Below, piece after piece: positions 47,643 through 61,100 of a stretch of DNA of 64,000 bases. Under the pieces are notes generated by a model. That model did no database searches. It had not been told where the DNA came from and saw only the letters and a list, made by a program, of their open reading frames with translations. The first letter of the stretch is position 1, and each line of letters begins with the position of its first letter. The DNA comes from Drosophila miranda (Eukaryota > Arthropoda > Insecta > Diptera > Drosophilidae): positions 20,442,001 through 20,506,000 of the forward strand of contig NC_046676.1 in NCBI RefSeq assembly GCF_003369915.1. Direction: 5' to 3'. Position numbers and translations under genes: made by a program.

Positions 47643-48319
47643 ATGCTGGCAAAGGTAAGGGATTACTGGATTAACACCAAAATATGTGAAAAATAAATTG
47701 CTTTTAGATAATTCCATTGATTGCTTTGATGGCTAGTGTTCGAGGAGAGCTGCCTACTAGTCGGGGAGCTCCATATGCCCCAGCTGGATGGCAGCCACGG
47801 GTTCCCTTCAATCTACCCAACGAGTACTTCGCTCCCATCCGTACTGATCAGGGTTCAGGTGTGAAGATCACCAAGGAACGCGTGGAACATGCTGGACGAA
47901 TAGACACGCCTCAATCGAGCTATTTGCCTCCTTCTCACTCCCTACTAGATGTGCCCGAGGAGGAGGGCTTGCCCAATTCCAATCTGGGAAACTCTCCGAA
48001 CAGGAACTCCCTCCGTCCATCCAATCAATACGGTGCTCCTAATCCTGATCCTAATCCTGCCTTCAAAATCATCTACCCCGATGATGAGGAGTCGTCTACT
48101 TCTGATTCGGCCAACCAGCGGCAGTCCAACGTAAGAGAGGGTCGCTATTATATCGTTTCGAAGGATAACAAAATACAGAGGGTTTCATTCCGCGCACTGC
48201 AGAAGGTCGATGATGATGATGACTTTACGGCGCAGCTGAGGTACTCCACCGTGGGTCAGCTGCAGGATCCGGTCTATCGGTACAACAGCCAGGGACAACT
48301 GGAAAGGGTCCTCAAGTAG
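47643..48319 (+). CDS. Secreted cuticle-like protein with a YGAP motif
   Basis: Exons 47643-47654 and 47708-48319 (207 aa). The first exon codes only MLAK; the intron interrupts the signal peptide (MLAKIIPLIALMASVRG), the same architecture as fly cuticle protein genes including its neighbour Cpr56F. The mature protein is Pro/Asn/Ser-rich with SSYLPPS and NQYGAPNPDPNP, resembling pro-resilin spacer repeats. It ends in a folded-looking segment (REGRYYIVSKDNKIQRVSF, LRYSTVGQLQDPVYRY). That segment recalls the Rebers-Riddiford GxYxVxxPDG strand pattern but lacks its aromatic signature, so chitin binding is uncertain. It is convergent with Cpr56F. Not recognised by name. Confidence 0.8.
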
Positions 48320-48969
48320 ACTCTCTTCAACTGAAATTGTAAAGTTTTCCAGGATAAAAAACTATGTAGTTTTTGTTCTTTTTCTGACTTTGTTTTATAC
48401 AAAAATGCATCTTTATTCGTTTAATTATTAAATATACACAAGAAATCTCATATGTTCGTTTCCTTTGCATGTTTTCCATTTTCTCATCTCGTTTTGGGAT
48501 TTCCTCAGCTAAAAATTAAATACAATGCTTATTTATATGAATGTGTGAATGCGTTAATGGTCATAGATGTGATCGAGAGTGTGTGCGGTGTGTGACGGTG
48601 TGTGCGTGGACTAACACAATTGAGGCGCTTAAACAAAACAAACGGCAAAAAATACAAAATGGAGCACGTGGCATAGAGACAGTGGTGAAGATAACAGAAC
48701 AGCTGGTAGGGGGGAACGGAGCGCGCCTGGCTATGGCAAAAATGGCGGGCGCTCCACTAGAGGGAGAGATAGATAAAGAGACGAGCGGGATAGAGATAGA
48801 TGCAGTAAGACAGTCACTGTCAAACTGTTGAGGAACCGCTGCCCCTGGCAACGGACTTAATACTCGGCCAGGGATTATGCCAGCGATCCCACGAAGTAGA
48901 TCGTATAGCTAGGGGTCGACTTAACTCGGTAACACACAGAAGGCATCTCTACTCTCCTCCTGCCTCCCT
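48320..48969. other. Convergent 3' UTR region
   Basis: Shared 3' space of the + strand secreted-protein gene and minus-strand Cpr56F. ATTAAA near 48427 could serve the + gene. A reverse AATAAA near 48412 could serve Cpr56F. No coding sequence is supported. Confidence 0.5.
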
Positions 48970-51900
48970 CTAGTAGCCGTTGAACTTGCCCTGCTGCGCG
49001 TTGCTGTCGTAGCCGCCGCCATTGCGGCCGTTGCCATTTCCGTTTCCGTTGCCATTGCCATTGCCGTTGCCGTTGCCGTTGCCCACCTGCTCGTAGCGGA
49101 TGGTGGGGCGATAACCGTTCTGGTCAGCCTCGTACTCAACGATCTGCTTGCGACCATCGGGCAGGAGGACGTAGTAGCGGCCCACGGCAAGGTCGCCATC
49201 GCGGGACTCCATGTGGCCGAAGTCGTTGCCGGACTCGTAGTCCTGCACGTCGTACTTGAATTCGTACTTGGCCGGGCCGTACTGCTCCTCGTCGCGCTGT
49301 CCGTATCCATTGCCATTACCGTTGCCGCCGCCGTAGCCGCCGGCTCCGTTACCGTTCTGGCCCTTGAAGATCGCTCCGGTCAGCGCCGGGGCTCCATACT
49401 GGCTCTGGGGCTGGGCAATGGGGGCGCCGTAGCTGTTGCTGGGCGCCGCGATGCCGCCTCCATTTCCACCAGTGCGTTGGGGCGGCAGGTAGTTGCTGGA
49501 GGGGCTCTGAAAGCCCTGCGTGGGTGGCAGGTAGTTGTTGGAGGGCGCCTGCGGCGACTGGTTGGGGGGCAGATACTGGTTCTGGGGCACTGGAGGTTCC
49601 GCATGAGTCCAGGCGGCCAGGCAAACGAGCAGCGCAATCGATGTAAAGCACTAGGAAGAATAAAAACAGCAAACATTAGCATTTTATAGGACCAAGTAAT
49701 CCGCCCCAAGTAGCCCAGTCGGAAACACTCCACCCAGCAAATACAAATCTAAATCAAATTATAGTTTAAGGATCCTTTAGAACATTTTGCTCCAGCTATG
49801 ACAGATTCGGACGAGACCGCCTGGATCCATTGGTTCTGCAGGCAGCGCGGAAACGAGTTCTTCGCAATGGTGGACGAGGACTACATCCACGACAAGTTCA
49901 ACCTAAACTTCCTGGACACGGACGTTAACAACTATCGCTGCGCCCTCGAGGTGATCCTCGACCTGAACAATGGCTCCGGCTCCGATAATGTGACCGATGC
50001 TGATGTGGAGGCCAGCGCCGAGAAGCTGTATGGCCTGATCCACGCCCGCTTCATCCTCACCAATCGCGGCATCGACTTGATGCTCGAGAAGTTCCAGAAG
50101 GGCGTCTTTGGCACATGCCCGCGCGTCTTCTGCCAGCGCCAGCATGTGCTGCCCATCGGCCTGAGCGACAATCCCGGTGACGAAATGGTGCGTCTGTACT
50201 GCCCCAAGTGTAGCGATGTCTACCTTCCGAGGTCCGCTCGGCACGCCAACCTGGACGGCGCCTTCTTCGGCACTGGCTTCCCCCACATGCTCTTCATGGT
50301 CAATCCGGAGCTGCGACCCAAGCGAGCAAAGGCCAAGTTTGTGCCCAGGTGGGTCCTCTACTCGATGTACCCTTTCCTTATTCATATCTGTATCTTCTCA
50401 CTTCCCAGACTGTACGGCTTCAAGATCCATCAGCTTGCATATCGCTCTGAGTCGCAAGTAAATCAAAAGGACTTGCAGGAAGTTGAGACCTAGAAGTGCC
50501 GCAATTGTGATCACACTAACTAAATTCCCCATTTTGTTTGTGCTTTCTGTTCATCTGTCTACCTACCCCATTAAACCCCCATAATCATAATCACAATCAT
50601 AATTAGGCCTGCTCTGTGTGACCCTATAAGCGATTGTTTCCACACATCTCGTCTCGATGGTCTGTCGCCGATTCTGGGGCATTGTACGTCTGCTTTTTAT
50701 AGCTTTTAACTGGGACGTATGCAAATTTCGTGTAATTGTGTCGCTGATCAAGTGAAGGGCTACCTCGTGGTGCAACCTGTGGGAGAACCTCATCTGCATA
50801 GGCTGACTGGGATTGCGCCACACGTTTCCGAATGGTTGGCAAAAGATTGTCTAAGTAGAAGAGGGCCGTCAATGACTTTCATGCTTCATTGGCCTTAGTA
50901 CGCTTACGCTTAGTACCGCTTCTGGCCGTCTTTTATCGCTGCCTGGTCATCTCTGTGCGAGTAGACTCCGTACTTGGGCAGTGGTTCGTTCTTCTTCCGC
51001 CACTCGAAGTTTTGTTTAATTTATGCATTGCAAAACGTAGTAGCAGATGGTGTTACTTCCACCGCCATTCGGGGCCCAAGTACTGGGATCGGCTGCCTTA
51101 ATTGCTTCCCAGGTAACAGGAGAGCCCTGCTCATGGATGTTCTGGTTTCATCTGATCTTGTGCAACATCCGAGATAACAAATAGCAACAACAAAACAAAA
51201 ACAGTAGCCCCCTACAACAAATGGATGATGATGGCAGCTTATGAAATTTATTATGCGGATCTCTGGCGGGCACCGCGGGCCGAGGCGCTTGATTAATCGC
51301 CCAGCTGAACTTGACTCTTGATCTGCCACCCATATTTATCGTTTTATCATATTCCGCTGATGTTTAGGCCAAGTTATTGGTGCGGGATGGCCAATACAAG
51401 CGCTGCTTCATTAGCTTGATAAGTTGTTTAATTGATTGATCGATCGATTGCTAAAAAATTAGATTCACCAAATTTGGTTGAAGAAAAACTAACAGAAATT
51501 TGTGTACAATTTTTTTTGCACATTTTTGATCGATTTTTTAAGTATGAGGAAATTTAGTTTAGATCCCCAAAATATTGTATTGGTAGAAATAACCAAATTA
51601 GGAGATTTTATTTGCAGTTTTAATCACCGAATGAAAAAAAATAGACTTTAGAAAAACTGTCGAAAGGATTCTATGATAAATCCTGAATAACCCATTATAT
51701 ACGAGTATACACGTAATATGATTTATATATTCCGTATTATTCAGATGTCCTCTTTATGCACATATGTTCTCTTCTCGAAAGTTAAGTCTGATAAATAACA
51801 TCCTCAAAACATCTAATTTTCTTTATCACATTATTTAATCCTTATAATCCTGGCGTGATCCCCTGACCAGGATAATTCTTTGGAACACCACTGCACACCA

Positions 51901-52012
51901 CTTGACACTTGATCCGTTATTCGACAGTTCTTATAGTAGTATGTATAACACACAGGATCCCATCTCCCAATACGATGATGGTGGGGATATCCTACACGAT
52001 ATATACCTTCAT
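48970..52012 (-). CDS. Cpr56F: Cpr56F, resilin-like chitin-binding cuticle protein
   Basis: Exons 52012-52007 (only ATGAAG, donor GTATAT) and 49650-48970; 228 aa, phase 0 join. The exon at 49650 is preceded in frame by a stop within its own acceptor TAG, so an upstream start exon is required, and [13 protein letters not shown] gives a proper signal peptide. The mature protein has YLPP repeats, YGAP, a Rebers-Riddiford chitin-binding domain ([20 protein letters not shown], then [20 protein letters not shown]) and Gly/Asn-rich runs. It is expected in elastic extracellular cuticle. The 2356-bp intron contains CkIIbeta2 in the opposite orientation. The placement of exon 1 is inferred from splice signals and promoter, not proven. 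Confidence 0.85.
49798..50493 (+). CDS. CkIIbeta2: Casein kinase II regulatory subunit beta paralogue
   Basis: Exons 49798-50348 and 50409-50493 (211 aa). The regulatory beta subunit dimerises through a zinc finger and assembles the CK2 tetramer. Seen: [31 protein letters not shown] N-terminus, the helix [17 protein letters not shown], four zinc cysteines in CPRVFC and [15 protein letters not shown], and after splicing [15 protein letters not shown]. The acidic loop of the main subunit is largely lost ([11 protein letters not shown]). The 60-nt intron is stop-free and a multiple of three. It is nested in the first intron of Cpr56F on the other strand. Fly beta paralogues of this kind are testis-biased, from general knowledge. 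Confidence 0.92.
   Translation: MTDSDETAWIHWFCRQRGNEFFAMVDEDYIHDKFNLNFLDTDVNNYRCALEVILDLNNGSGSDNVTDADVEASAEKLYGLIHARFILTNRGIDLMLEKFQKGVFGTCPRVFCQRQHVLPIGLSDNPGDEMVRLYCPKCSDVYLPRSARHANLDGAFFGTGFPHMLFMVNPELRPKRAKAKFVPRWVLYSMYPFLIHICIFSLPRLYGFKIHQLAYRSESQVNQKDLQEVET
50494..52006. other. Rest of the Cpr56F intron, downstream of CkIIbeta2
   Basis: Contains the 3' UTR of CkIIbeta2 and the possible 82-codon ORF at 50624-50872; otherwise AT-rich sequence with no supported gene. A CGATCGATTG-type palindromic patch is near 51438. Confidence 0.5.
50624..50872 (-). CDS. Possible small ORF inside the Cpr56F intron
   Basis: 82 codons from ATG ([17 protein letters not shown]...) to TAG, on the same strand as Cpr56F. 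Composition is protein-like and polar, with [20 protein letters not shown]. No signal peptide, recognised domain, or clear promoter is visible. It could be an alternative exon, an independent small gene, or chance. Confidence 0.25.
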   Translation of the reverse strand: MTALFYLDNLLPTIRKRVAQSQSAYADEVLPQVAPRGSPSLDQRHNYTKFAYVPVKSYKKQTYNAPESATDHRDEMCGNNRL

Positions 52013-52123
52013 TTTGTGTTGTCACTTGTTTGGGGGTTTTGGCACACACGAAATCTGTTTGTTTCCTCTGTGGAACTCTGCTTCTGGGGTTCTTCTGGCG
52101 AAGATGGTTGAACGGATTGTGAT

Positions 52124-52154
52124 ACTGAAACAATTTCGTAGGCCAGTATTTATA
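52124..52154 (-). promoter_or_regulatory. Cpr56F: TATA box plus initiator of Cpr56F
   Basis: On the minus strand TATAAATA (52154-52147) is followed 28 bp later by the initiator TTCAGT (A at 52126). The proposed start exon ATGAAG is at 52012, giving a leader of about 114 nt. Spacing matches a canonical fly TATA/Inr promoter. Confidence 0.7.
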
Positions 52155-52159
52155 TTTGA

Positions 52160-55100
52160 AATGCGCTGCACCGCGACTCTGGCTGTGGCAGAGGCTGTGG
52201 CAGATCTCTCTAACGACGTGGTATCTCAGTCGGCGTCGACTGCGAAAAATCGCGCGCCAAAATGTGTTTTTTTCGGTGTATTTCAATTTCGGTTTTCGAA
52301 CAGCCACATCAAAAACAACAAAAAGCTCATTACAAAATAAATGCAAAGCAAAAACACTTCAGTAGAGGAAGCAAAGGCACAGAGGTACAGCAGCAGCCGA
52401 AGAGCATATTACTCTCCGGGCTCACGAGAGTAAGAAGACGATAAGCGCATTGGAAACGAGTATTGAAAGGTGAGGCAAATTACAATAGTAGTTCCAAGTA
52501 CTCTCTCCCCAACATTTACCGAAACCCAATTCTCGTTGTCCCAGAAATCCCATTCGGTTACACAGAGAGACCCGAAAAACGGGAATGCCTCACCTTACAT
52601 TGCTAGGCTTTGGCTAAGCCGAAGCTGTGAGAGAGAGGAAGATCAGGCCAGTGGTTGAAGGCGATAAAGAGCGGGGAGGGGGTTTGTTATAGTAAACTAC
52701 TTTGAAATTGAAGCGCCAAACATTTTAACGAACACGAAGGCGGGGGTTTGGCTTCGGCTACAGCGAAGATGAGCTTCCCAGGCACTCGGGAAATGAGACG
52801 GGTAGCAGGAGAAGAGTAATATGTAATGTGCGCTCCTTCCACTACAGGCCATAAGCATTTGCTGCCGCTGCTGCCGTCGCTGCTGTTGTCGCTCATGTAA
52901 TAGCAAAAACAGTTATTTGTAATGGAATTAGTCATACAGCTGGCAGCGACGCCGACTGCGATGCCGGCAGCAAAGTGAGCGGAGCTCTGCCACGGCAACT
53001 CTGCGACTCCACTCGCTCCACGCATCTTCAGTCGCCGCCGAGACAGCAGCGGCAGCGAAACTTTGCCAAAGACAAAAGACTCTTCAGGCTGGAAAGGCGG
53101 CCCGGCTGGGGCTGTAAACCGTAATCGTAATCCCAAAATGTTCTCCATGTTTTGGGTAATAGTAATACCCCAACAAATTGTTTCCCTTTAGTGCGTGGGA
53201 GTCTCGGTGGGATTTGTTTCAGTTTCTGTACGATTTAATGAGCCGGATTATGCGATAGATCTCACAGATGTGTCGACATGGATTCCAGGCGGATGATCGT
53301 TGGGGAGGGCGAGGGCAATTGCAGTTCCCAGAGATTTGATGATAAGCGCATTATGCGAGTGGTTTAGTTTTTCCATAGTTTTCCATATGAGGATTATTTG
53401 AAAGAAGTGGAGTAGTGGACGAAACATTCCCGATCTTAACTATTTCAATATATTAAAGATGACATACGATCTACAATGGAATGTGATCAAAATCTGTTTT
53501 GTAATAGCTACTTATCGCCGGAAAGCTTCCTTGCATAACACAAAGAAATGCTCGATAAATACTCGAAAAGTACTCGTAATTCAATATGTTTGCTGCCATA
53601 TGCTCCCTCAATGGACTCCCTCAAAGAGTGGGCGTAGCATCCATCACGATCAGCAAATACTTGCTCGTATTTCCTTGGCCAATTGCCTTTGTCTCTCTGG
53701 CTCATTTCTTGCCCATTTCGCGATCGAGATCGAGATCGAGTGCGTGGCAAATGATTATTGACTTTTTGGCAAACATTTTGCTACAACGGTTAGGGGCCCT
53801 ATTGTTGTGGTTGCCGCTGATTATTTGATTATTTGGCACGGGCTGACTTTCACAATTTTTACGATCAGTAAGCCCCAAAGGCCAGGCGCCGCCCCACCCC
53901 ATAAATGAGCTGGTAATGAATGGAGGGAGTGGAGTGAATTGCACTGCCAGGAGGAGATGCCCCATGGACGCCATGCCCCAGCTTCCTCCATGCGAATTCC
54001 GGCAAGTGTTTCTGCAAGTAATGCCGCGACCTTGCCACCAGAGCGAATAATAAAACTAAATTGGAGAATAAACTCCACAAAAGTTTTGTAATAGCGAATA
54101 TCATTTGGAATTATGTTTGCAAAAAAAGAAAAACTATAACATCCTAAGGTAACATTATAATGGTTAATTTCGTTGAATATACGAGTATGCGCCTGACTCT
54201 TGAATTTGGAAAACAAAACAATTAAATAAAACTTCGTTTGTGCCGCATTCCACGGAGCCATAACTGAGATTCATATTCAATAGCACTCCATGAACAACTT
54301 GAGATCTGTTTTCTGTTTCTGTTTCTGTTTCTGTTTTGGGTTTTCAGTTTTCAGTCTCTTCTGGGGGTTTCTGTTCATGTTTGTAATCATTTTTCCAGCA
54401 CATTAAAAAATCATTTAATTTCCTGCATCGGCTAATTTACATTGAACGTCCCCCGACATGGGGACGGGAACGGGGACGGAGCGCAGGCGGAGACAGCTTT
54501 GGTGTGTCGATCTCTAGAGAGGGCTAATGCTAATGGCACCCAGCCAGGTGATGATGCGCCAAAGCCAAAACCAAAACCAAAACCAAAACCAAAAAGACAA
54601 TGACTATCGGTAATTTCCTGATGGTTTCTCCAGTGCTGCGGACGGGGAGGACCTTGAAATACTTACAACAATGTGTATCTGTATCGCGGACCAGATCTCT
54701 ATCTGTGTTTGTTTTGTAACCTAGAATGCTGACGAGTGGAACGTAAACGTATAATTTAAATTAAACTACGATAATTTCTGATGCAATGCCCCCCAGTCGG
54801 AGCCGCGGAACCACGGCCAGAGAATCAATTAAGGCATCTTTTGATGTAAATTGCGCCGCACTTCAAAAAATGATCAAAAATCTCCATCACGATGATCTCT
54901 AGGAGGTGTTCGGGGCGCACAGCAGATGGGACTGCGGTTTGTTTCGAGATTTTCGCACTTTGACGACCGACTGCATTCTTGGCCCGATGCGAAGGTCGTT
55001 GCCTTCTGCCAGAATCAGAGTAAAAGTTGATTGACTCACGAACAGATTTGACATTTTCAGCGGAACTCGTGGGTAGAGGAGTGGCCACTGGGTGTAGGGC

Positions 55101-58100
55101 GGGGTGCGTGGTGCAGGAGAGGCAGAGGCACAGGAAATATCCCATTTTCCGGTTAAATTAAATTAAATTAAATCGATAAGATGTACTCGATAACTGGATG
55201 GAGTTGATGATGAGCTTCAAAGGGAAGGACGAAGGATGGACTATCAAACCATTAGATCAAACCAATATATTTCCTAATAAATCCAATCATAAATGGATAA
55301 TATTCAATAACATTCTATACATTTGATGGACAACTTCCTAAAAAATTTGTCGATGACATTCCATCAAACTGTATCGCCTGGCGCTCATCTCAATCAGGCG
55401 AAGGTCAGATCTTGGGAAATCTCGAGATCTGCCTGAGGAACCTGAGGAACGCTCAACTCAACTTTGGCATTTGAGCGATGGACTCGATCTCGATCTCGGC
55501 TCCGCTCTGTACTCTGTCTACACCACGATGGCTGTCATAAAAGACGCATTCACAGAGCACTCCATAAAGTAATTGCACTCGCGCCTGCGCCTGCGCCTGC
55601 GCCTTGGCCCGAGCTCGAGCTTGAGCCGGGTTTGCAAAATTGCCAAATTAGTTGTTGCAAGTACCTCTCATTCATGGAATGGAGCATTCTGTGCGCGGCA
55701 TAATTAAAACGTATGCGAAGCAATTAAACTTGAAACAGAATAGATCTTGGTGGTAGACACAGACATAGCCGGGAGATGTGCATTCTGGCGCTCAATCAGT
55801 GGCAGCCGGCTTCTGCGATGATTGATGTGTCCCACAGTCGGACAGAAGAGAGTGGAGCCTCTGAGCAAACAAAAGCGTCTAAACCTTGCATTTTGTGGGC
55901 GATGGGAGCATCGGTCCACTGATTTATTTACGGCCCAAGCGGTCATAAAAATAGTTCCCACTGCAGCCGTTGAAGCCGTTGCAGCCGGCCAAGGCAGCAT
56001 AAATGATTGTGTGGCAGCTACCGAAAAAATTTGCCTTTTGTTGCGGATCGTTGGTTGCACAACGCTAGCAAGTTCGAAGGGGCTCCAGCTCAATCTCATC
56101 TCAGTCCCAAGCCATTGGAGAACGTTCGATGAGTGCGTGCTCTGGCGCGGAGTCATCGGCGCGCCGCTTGCCAAATCGCAGGTCAATGAATAGTTTAGTA
56201 TATGGTCCATTGTCTCGGGAATTTCACATGGGAAAAGGGAAGGGAAGAGTAGTTATCTTTGTCCGCCGAGCAGCTAATCCGCTTGCCAAATTTAACGTGT
56301 GGATCAACTCGAAGACACTTGTAAGAACTCGACCGAGTCTACATCCTCATGCGTGGGGGTCAACCTGTTTGAGGTCTTTGATTGGCAGTTTCTGCGGGCC
56401 TACCCACAACACATCACCTCACATCGCATCGCATCACAGCTCATCCACAAGAGCCCCGAGACGATTGGTAGAGATTCCAAGATAAATCAGCGCACATGTT
56501 GATAGACAAACAGAAATGATTACGATTCTCGCACTTGATACATCGATCGATCCAACTTCCGCCATTGCCAGCCAGCACTCGATCCGAGAAGAAAAGGTTA
56601 TGCCATGCTCTCCATCTGATGCTGAACCCATCCCATCCTTGCCCCGTCGCACTGACATTGAAACTCTGACACGCTGGATCGAGGAGGGAGCCATGACTTT
56701 GGGCCCGTTCGTAATTCATTTGAAATTGAATTGAACTTTGAGTCGGGGCTGCACAGTGGTTCGGAAAGCATAGATCATTAACCTTAATTGAATGGTTAAA
56801 TCCCACTTTTATTGATTTAAAATATCCAAATCTTTGCCCCACTGTGCAGCAGCTCACAGCTCGATTTCTGGTGCTGAAGTTTATAAAACAATTAAACAAC
56901 AAACACAAAAGCTAGATGAAAACCCGAAAAGTGTAATAAAGATCATGAAGTGCGGCACCAACACCACCACCACCACCACCACCACCACCACCACAAGAAG
57001 AAACTACACAAAAAGCCAAAGTTTTGATGGAATTTTCGTCAGGGTAAGGGGTGAGCTCCAATTCCAATTCCAATTCCCATTCCAGCTCCGGCTCCGGCTC
57101 CCACTCCCATCTCAGTGGAGGGAAACGAAACACTTTCAGTTTCGGGCAGGCCAACAGTAGACCAGAGCAGAGCATAGCAGATGATTGTGCAAGATTGGGG
57201 CTGGTCGGGGCAATGAGGCAGTGGGTCGCACCGGGTCGCACCGGGACTTTTACCCAGTAGAACACGTCTCGTTATGCGCATTAACGGTGCTGGGAAATTG
57301 TGGGAGCTGGATCCGAGAGCATAATTCGTGTCATTTGCATATGCAGCACGGATGCCTGATCTGGCACCTGGCATCTGGTCCGCTCTGGCGGAGTCCCCCC
57401 CTTCCATTGTGAGTAGCCGAGGCTGTCACTATCACGAATGCACTTTGGCGGCGGGGAATGGATCCGCCTCAGAGTGGGAGTCGATCGATCATTATCACCC
57501 CCTGAACGATTGTAACATAGATCGTCGTTGATATTCATCTGTTTAGAGCACTCGTGCTCTCGGTAGTCAAATGTCAAGGCACATCCTTTCTTCTTTTGCA
57601 TGTCGCTGCAGAATATTGTTAGCAATCGACCCCCAAACAATTAATAATCACTCTTCGGATAATGAAAGCTTTGCCAGCGATGCCGATGCCGATACCGCCG
57701 GCCAAGTGATTATAAAAAGACGAAAGAGCTTACACGGGATGAAATCTTTGCGATACGCAAATGGGGCATCCAAATCGATACACAGCTCTGGAACCAGAGG
57801 GTTTTGGGGTTGAAAGAACAAGAAAAAAAAACTATGGAAAGTATTCACTCTTATCGCGAGTTTGGGCACCGCATAAACATTAAAGATCGTTTGGCACTTG
57901 CTGTTTGTGGAGCAAAAAGCAATTTGAAATCAATTTGAAATCGAATGGAGCGCCATTGGAGAGCGCCCTCATCGGTGGAGCAATTGTTTCACCGAAAACT
58001 AATTGCTTGGCCTCAAAAAGTCCGCGAGTATCTGACGGATACTTGGTCGGATCTTGGCGACGATTAGTTGTGGTCCTAATTTCGGATTCAGCGATAAGAG

Positions 58101-61100
58101 CCCGCAACCTTGAGAGACTTGACACATCTGCAAGATACAAGATACCAGACACTTATGCAACAATCATTTGCCAATCATTTGCCGTAATTGTAATTGAATG
58201 TGAATAAATTCCTTTGGCATTTTCGGGGGAAAGTAAAGTCGGCTTGTTTATTTGCACTTATCTCCGCAATTGATTCGCCATAGAAATCAATAAACTCTGA
58301 CAAAATTATGCCACATAAATCAAACGCATTGTTGAAGCACCGCAGTCGCTTCCTTGAAGACCCACGAGGGCATCTCCATGTCCGACATCCCATCTGTTTC
58401 TCAGTGTGGGAGCTGAGGATGCTACGAAGCTGGAACTCAGTGGGGTTGGGGATGGGGATGGGGATGGGGATGAGATGTGTTGCAACGCATCTGCAGCCTC
58501 ACGAATCTCGGAATTTATGATTTTCTACTGATGTAATAATAATCATGCACAGCCCCAGACGACAGGTGAAAAATTGTTACAATTTGATGGCTCTGCCAGT
58601 CACAACAACGTGATGCGGCCCCGCGCTGCACTCTGCAAATGCAATCCCTGACTCTATGCTGTGGCAGTTTGCAACCGTTGCAGTGGGCTGCTGCTGCTGC
58701 TGCCACTGCCGCTGGTGCTCTTGTGGCAGATCTACATGGGTTTCTTTTTTATGGGACTCTAAATCGTTTCTTTATAGCTGCCTCTACCTCAGGCGATGCT
58801 GCCTCTGCCGCAGGCGATGCTGATTTTCAGAGTTTTAGAATGTGTAGTTCGCTGGGCTAATTAGATGTGCACGTATCGGCCGCACATTATTTATGGCTCT
58901 GGGGACGACTGAAAACTGCACAGATTGTGGGGGCTTGAGAGTGGTGTGAAGGAATGCAGGAGGAGGGAGCAGCCTTGAAATGTGGAGCAATCTTAATCCG
59001 TTGGTTGCCCAACCCGAAAGAGACCCATCTGCTATCAATGGACACTTTTACCCATTATGACCATTAGCGTAACCACATCCGGGGCCGGGCCCAATCTAAT
59101 CGGGAATCACGATAACCCCACCGGACCCTCGTACTTCGTAAGCTTCTCTGGTCGCACTCCGATGCGAGGTTCAGGTACACAATGTGAAGGCCAGACTTTG
59201 TTTTACCATCAGTGCCATCAGTGCCATCAGTGCTGAGAGACAGTCAATCATTCTGGCGACCTTGTCGACTTGAAGCCGGCTCCGGATCGCAACCCCAAAC
59301 GTGCTGGCTTCTGTGTGAAAATGTGTGAAAATCAAACAATGATCAGCACTGTCCCCGTCATTCAGAGGCAGGAATCCGCAGATCAGATGGATTACAAAAG
59401 GTTCTCGCAAAGGTTCTCGGGTCGATGCCCCACTCCGCCGAACTCCAAAGCAGACAGCGGCAAATAGTGTAGGATTATGTGCAAGTGTATCGCAAAGATG
59501 GCATGCCACATGTGAGCTCTTGTCTGGGGCGCCGCTTGTGCTCAAGTGGCAGCCACCAAAAATAAAGAAAAACTCAAGACTGACGGACGGGGACTTGAAA
59601 GTATCTATCTATCTATTAAAGCAAGCGGCGATGCAATTTTGAGCTTCATCTTCGACTAGTAATCAAAAGTCGGGGACTCCACTTACTAGTACATTGCTGC
59701 AACACGCAAGCAACTCCACAAAAATGAGACGCCAAAGCAGATTAATTATGGAGCCAGAGGCTGAGTCTGAGGTTGAGTCTCAGCCGGGCCGACAGCCAGA
59801 AGGAAGCTTAGGAAGCAATCTTGGCTCAGTTTTGGCGCAGGTGAATGTGCTGAATGCCACCGCCAGAGCCAACGCCAGAGCCAGAAGTTGGGGGCAGGCT
59901 GCGTCGTCTATTTGTTGAGTGTTTGACATATGATTTTTGCTAAATGAAAAATCTTTCGAGTCTCCATCTCCATCTCGGTACTGGCAGAATTTTCGTAATG
60001 ATTTCGGGGCTCTTGCGAAAAAATCTTTTATTTGGCAGCGATTCTTTCATAACCCAAATTCAAGGCAGATCAACGGATCTCCATCTCCATCTGCAGCTAT
60101 CCACCTGCCACACACAGCAATAAGAGGCTGACGGGAAATCAATGAGCATAAATAAGATTAGAGCGGGAGCAGAGCGCAGAGCGCAGAGCGCAGAGGCCTC
60201 TTAATGCTGGGCACTAAATAGCGGTTTAATTGGCACCCAGAAGACCCAACACTGGTGGTGGTAACAATGCCCTCCCTGCCTGCGGGGAAAGAGACAACCC
60301 CATTGGTTCATCGTCAGATTGCGGGTATGACGAGGCAGAATTGGGCAAGTGCATCTGGTGCATACCTTTCGATTGAAGAAAATGGAGAACGATTTATGAG
60401 GAAATAGACAGGAATATGGGTTGATCGCAATTCCTTGGCGGGTGTTGATCAGAACAAATTAACATTCTGGTGACCCAAAGATACTACAAAATGGTGACCC
60501 CGAGAGTAATGAAGAAGCTTCCTTCCTATCCCACCGATTCCACCTCACATTCGATCCCCGTCAAAAAAGACAGTATCGGAATAGCAATCGAAGCAGAGAA
60601 ATCAATTAGTTGAGCAGAAATAGCTCTTGCATACGTGGCAGCTTACTTAATTGCATTCAATTAAAGTATCTAAATAAATTGGGACTCGATGTTGTCGGGT
60701 GTCGGGGCACCTGAAAGGGTCTTGACTTTCTAACCACTACGAGGGCTCTCTTCTGCATGAATTTCGCTCTCGTTCGAGTATTTTAGTGGGCCGCGTAACC
60801 AAAACCAAAACCGAAACGCGAAACCAATTCAATTCAATCCAATCGCATCCCATTGAAATCCAGTTGGGTTCGTGGCTCTTCTCTCTGGTGTTGGGAATTT
60901 TTTGGTGGCTGTTGGCACAGCAGTCGAGATCTCAAGTACCCTAAACATTCACTTTTATCTACGAAATGCAGTCACCCAATTTCTTGCCGCTACTTGATAC
61001 AGTTTTGTGTGCGGACAAGGTCGTTTGTCGTCTGTCGTTCGACGATCGACGATCGACGATCGAGAGCCGCCTGTCTGCGTCTGTCAGCCCCCTAGTTTGT

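Noticed and set aside
49380..49733. Alternative start ORFs for Cpr56F near 49670-49733
   Set aside because: They read through the mature protein in the wrong frame; the true frame has a stop just before the exon, so a separate start exon is required.
50349..50408. Reading CkIIbeta2 as one uninterrupted 231-codon ORF
   Set aside because: It inserts 20 residues into a strictly conserved segment, and the stretch has proper GT-AG intron ends; treated as an intron.
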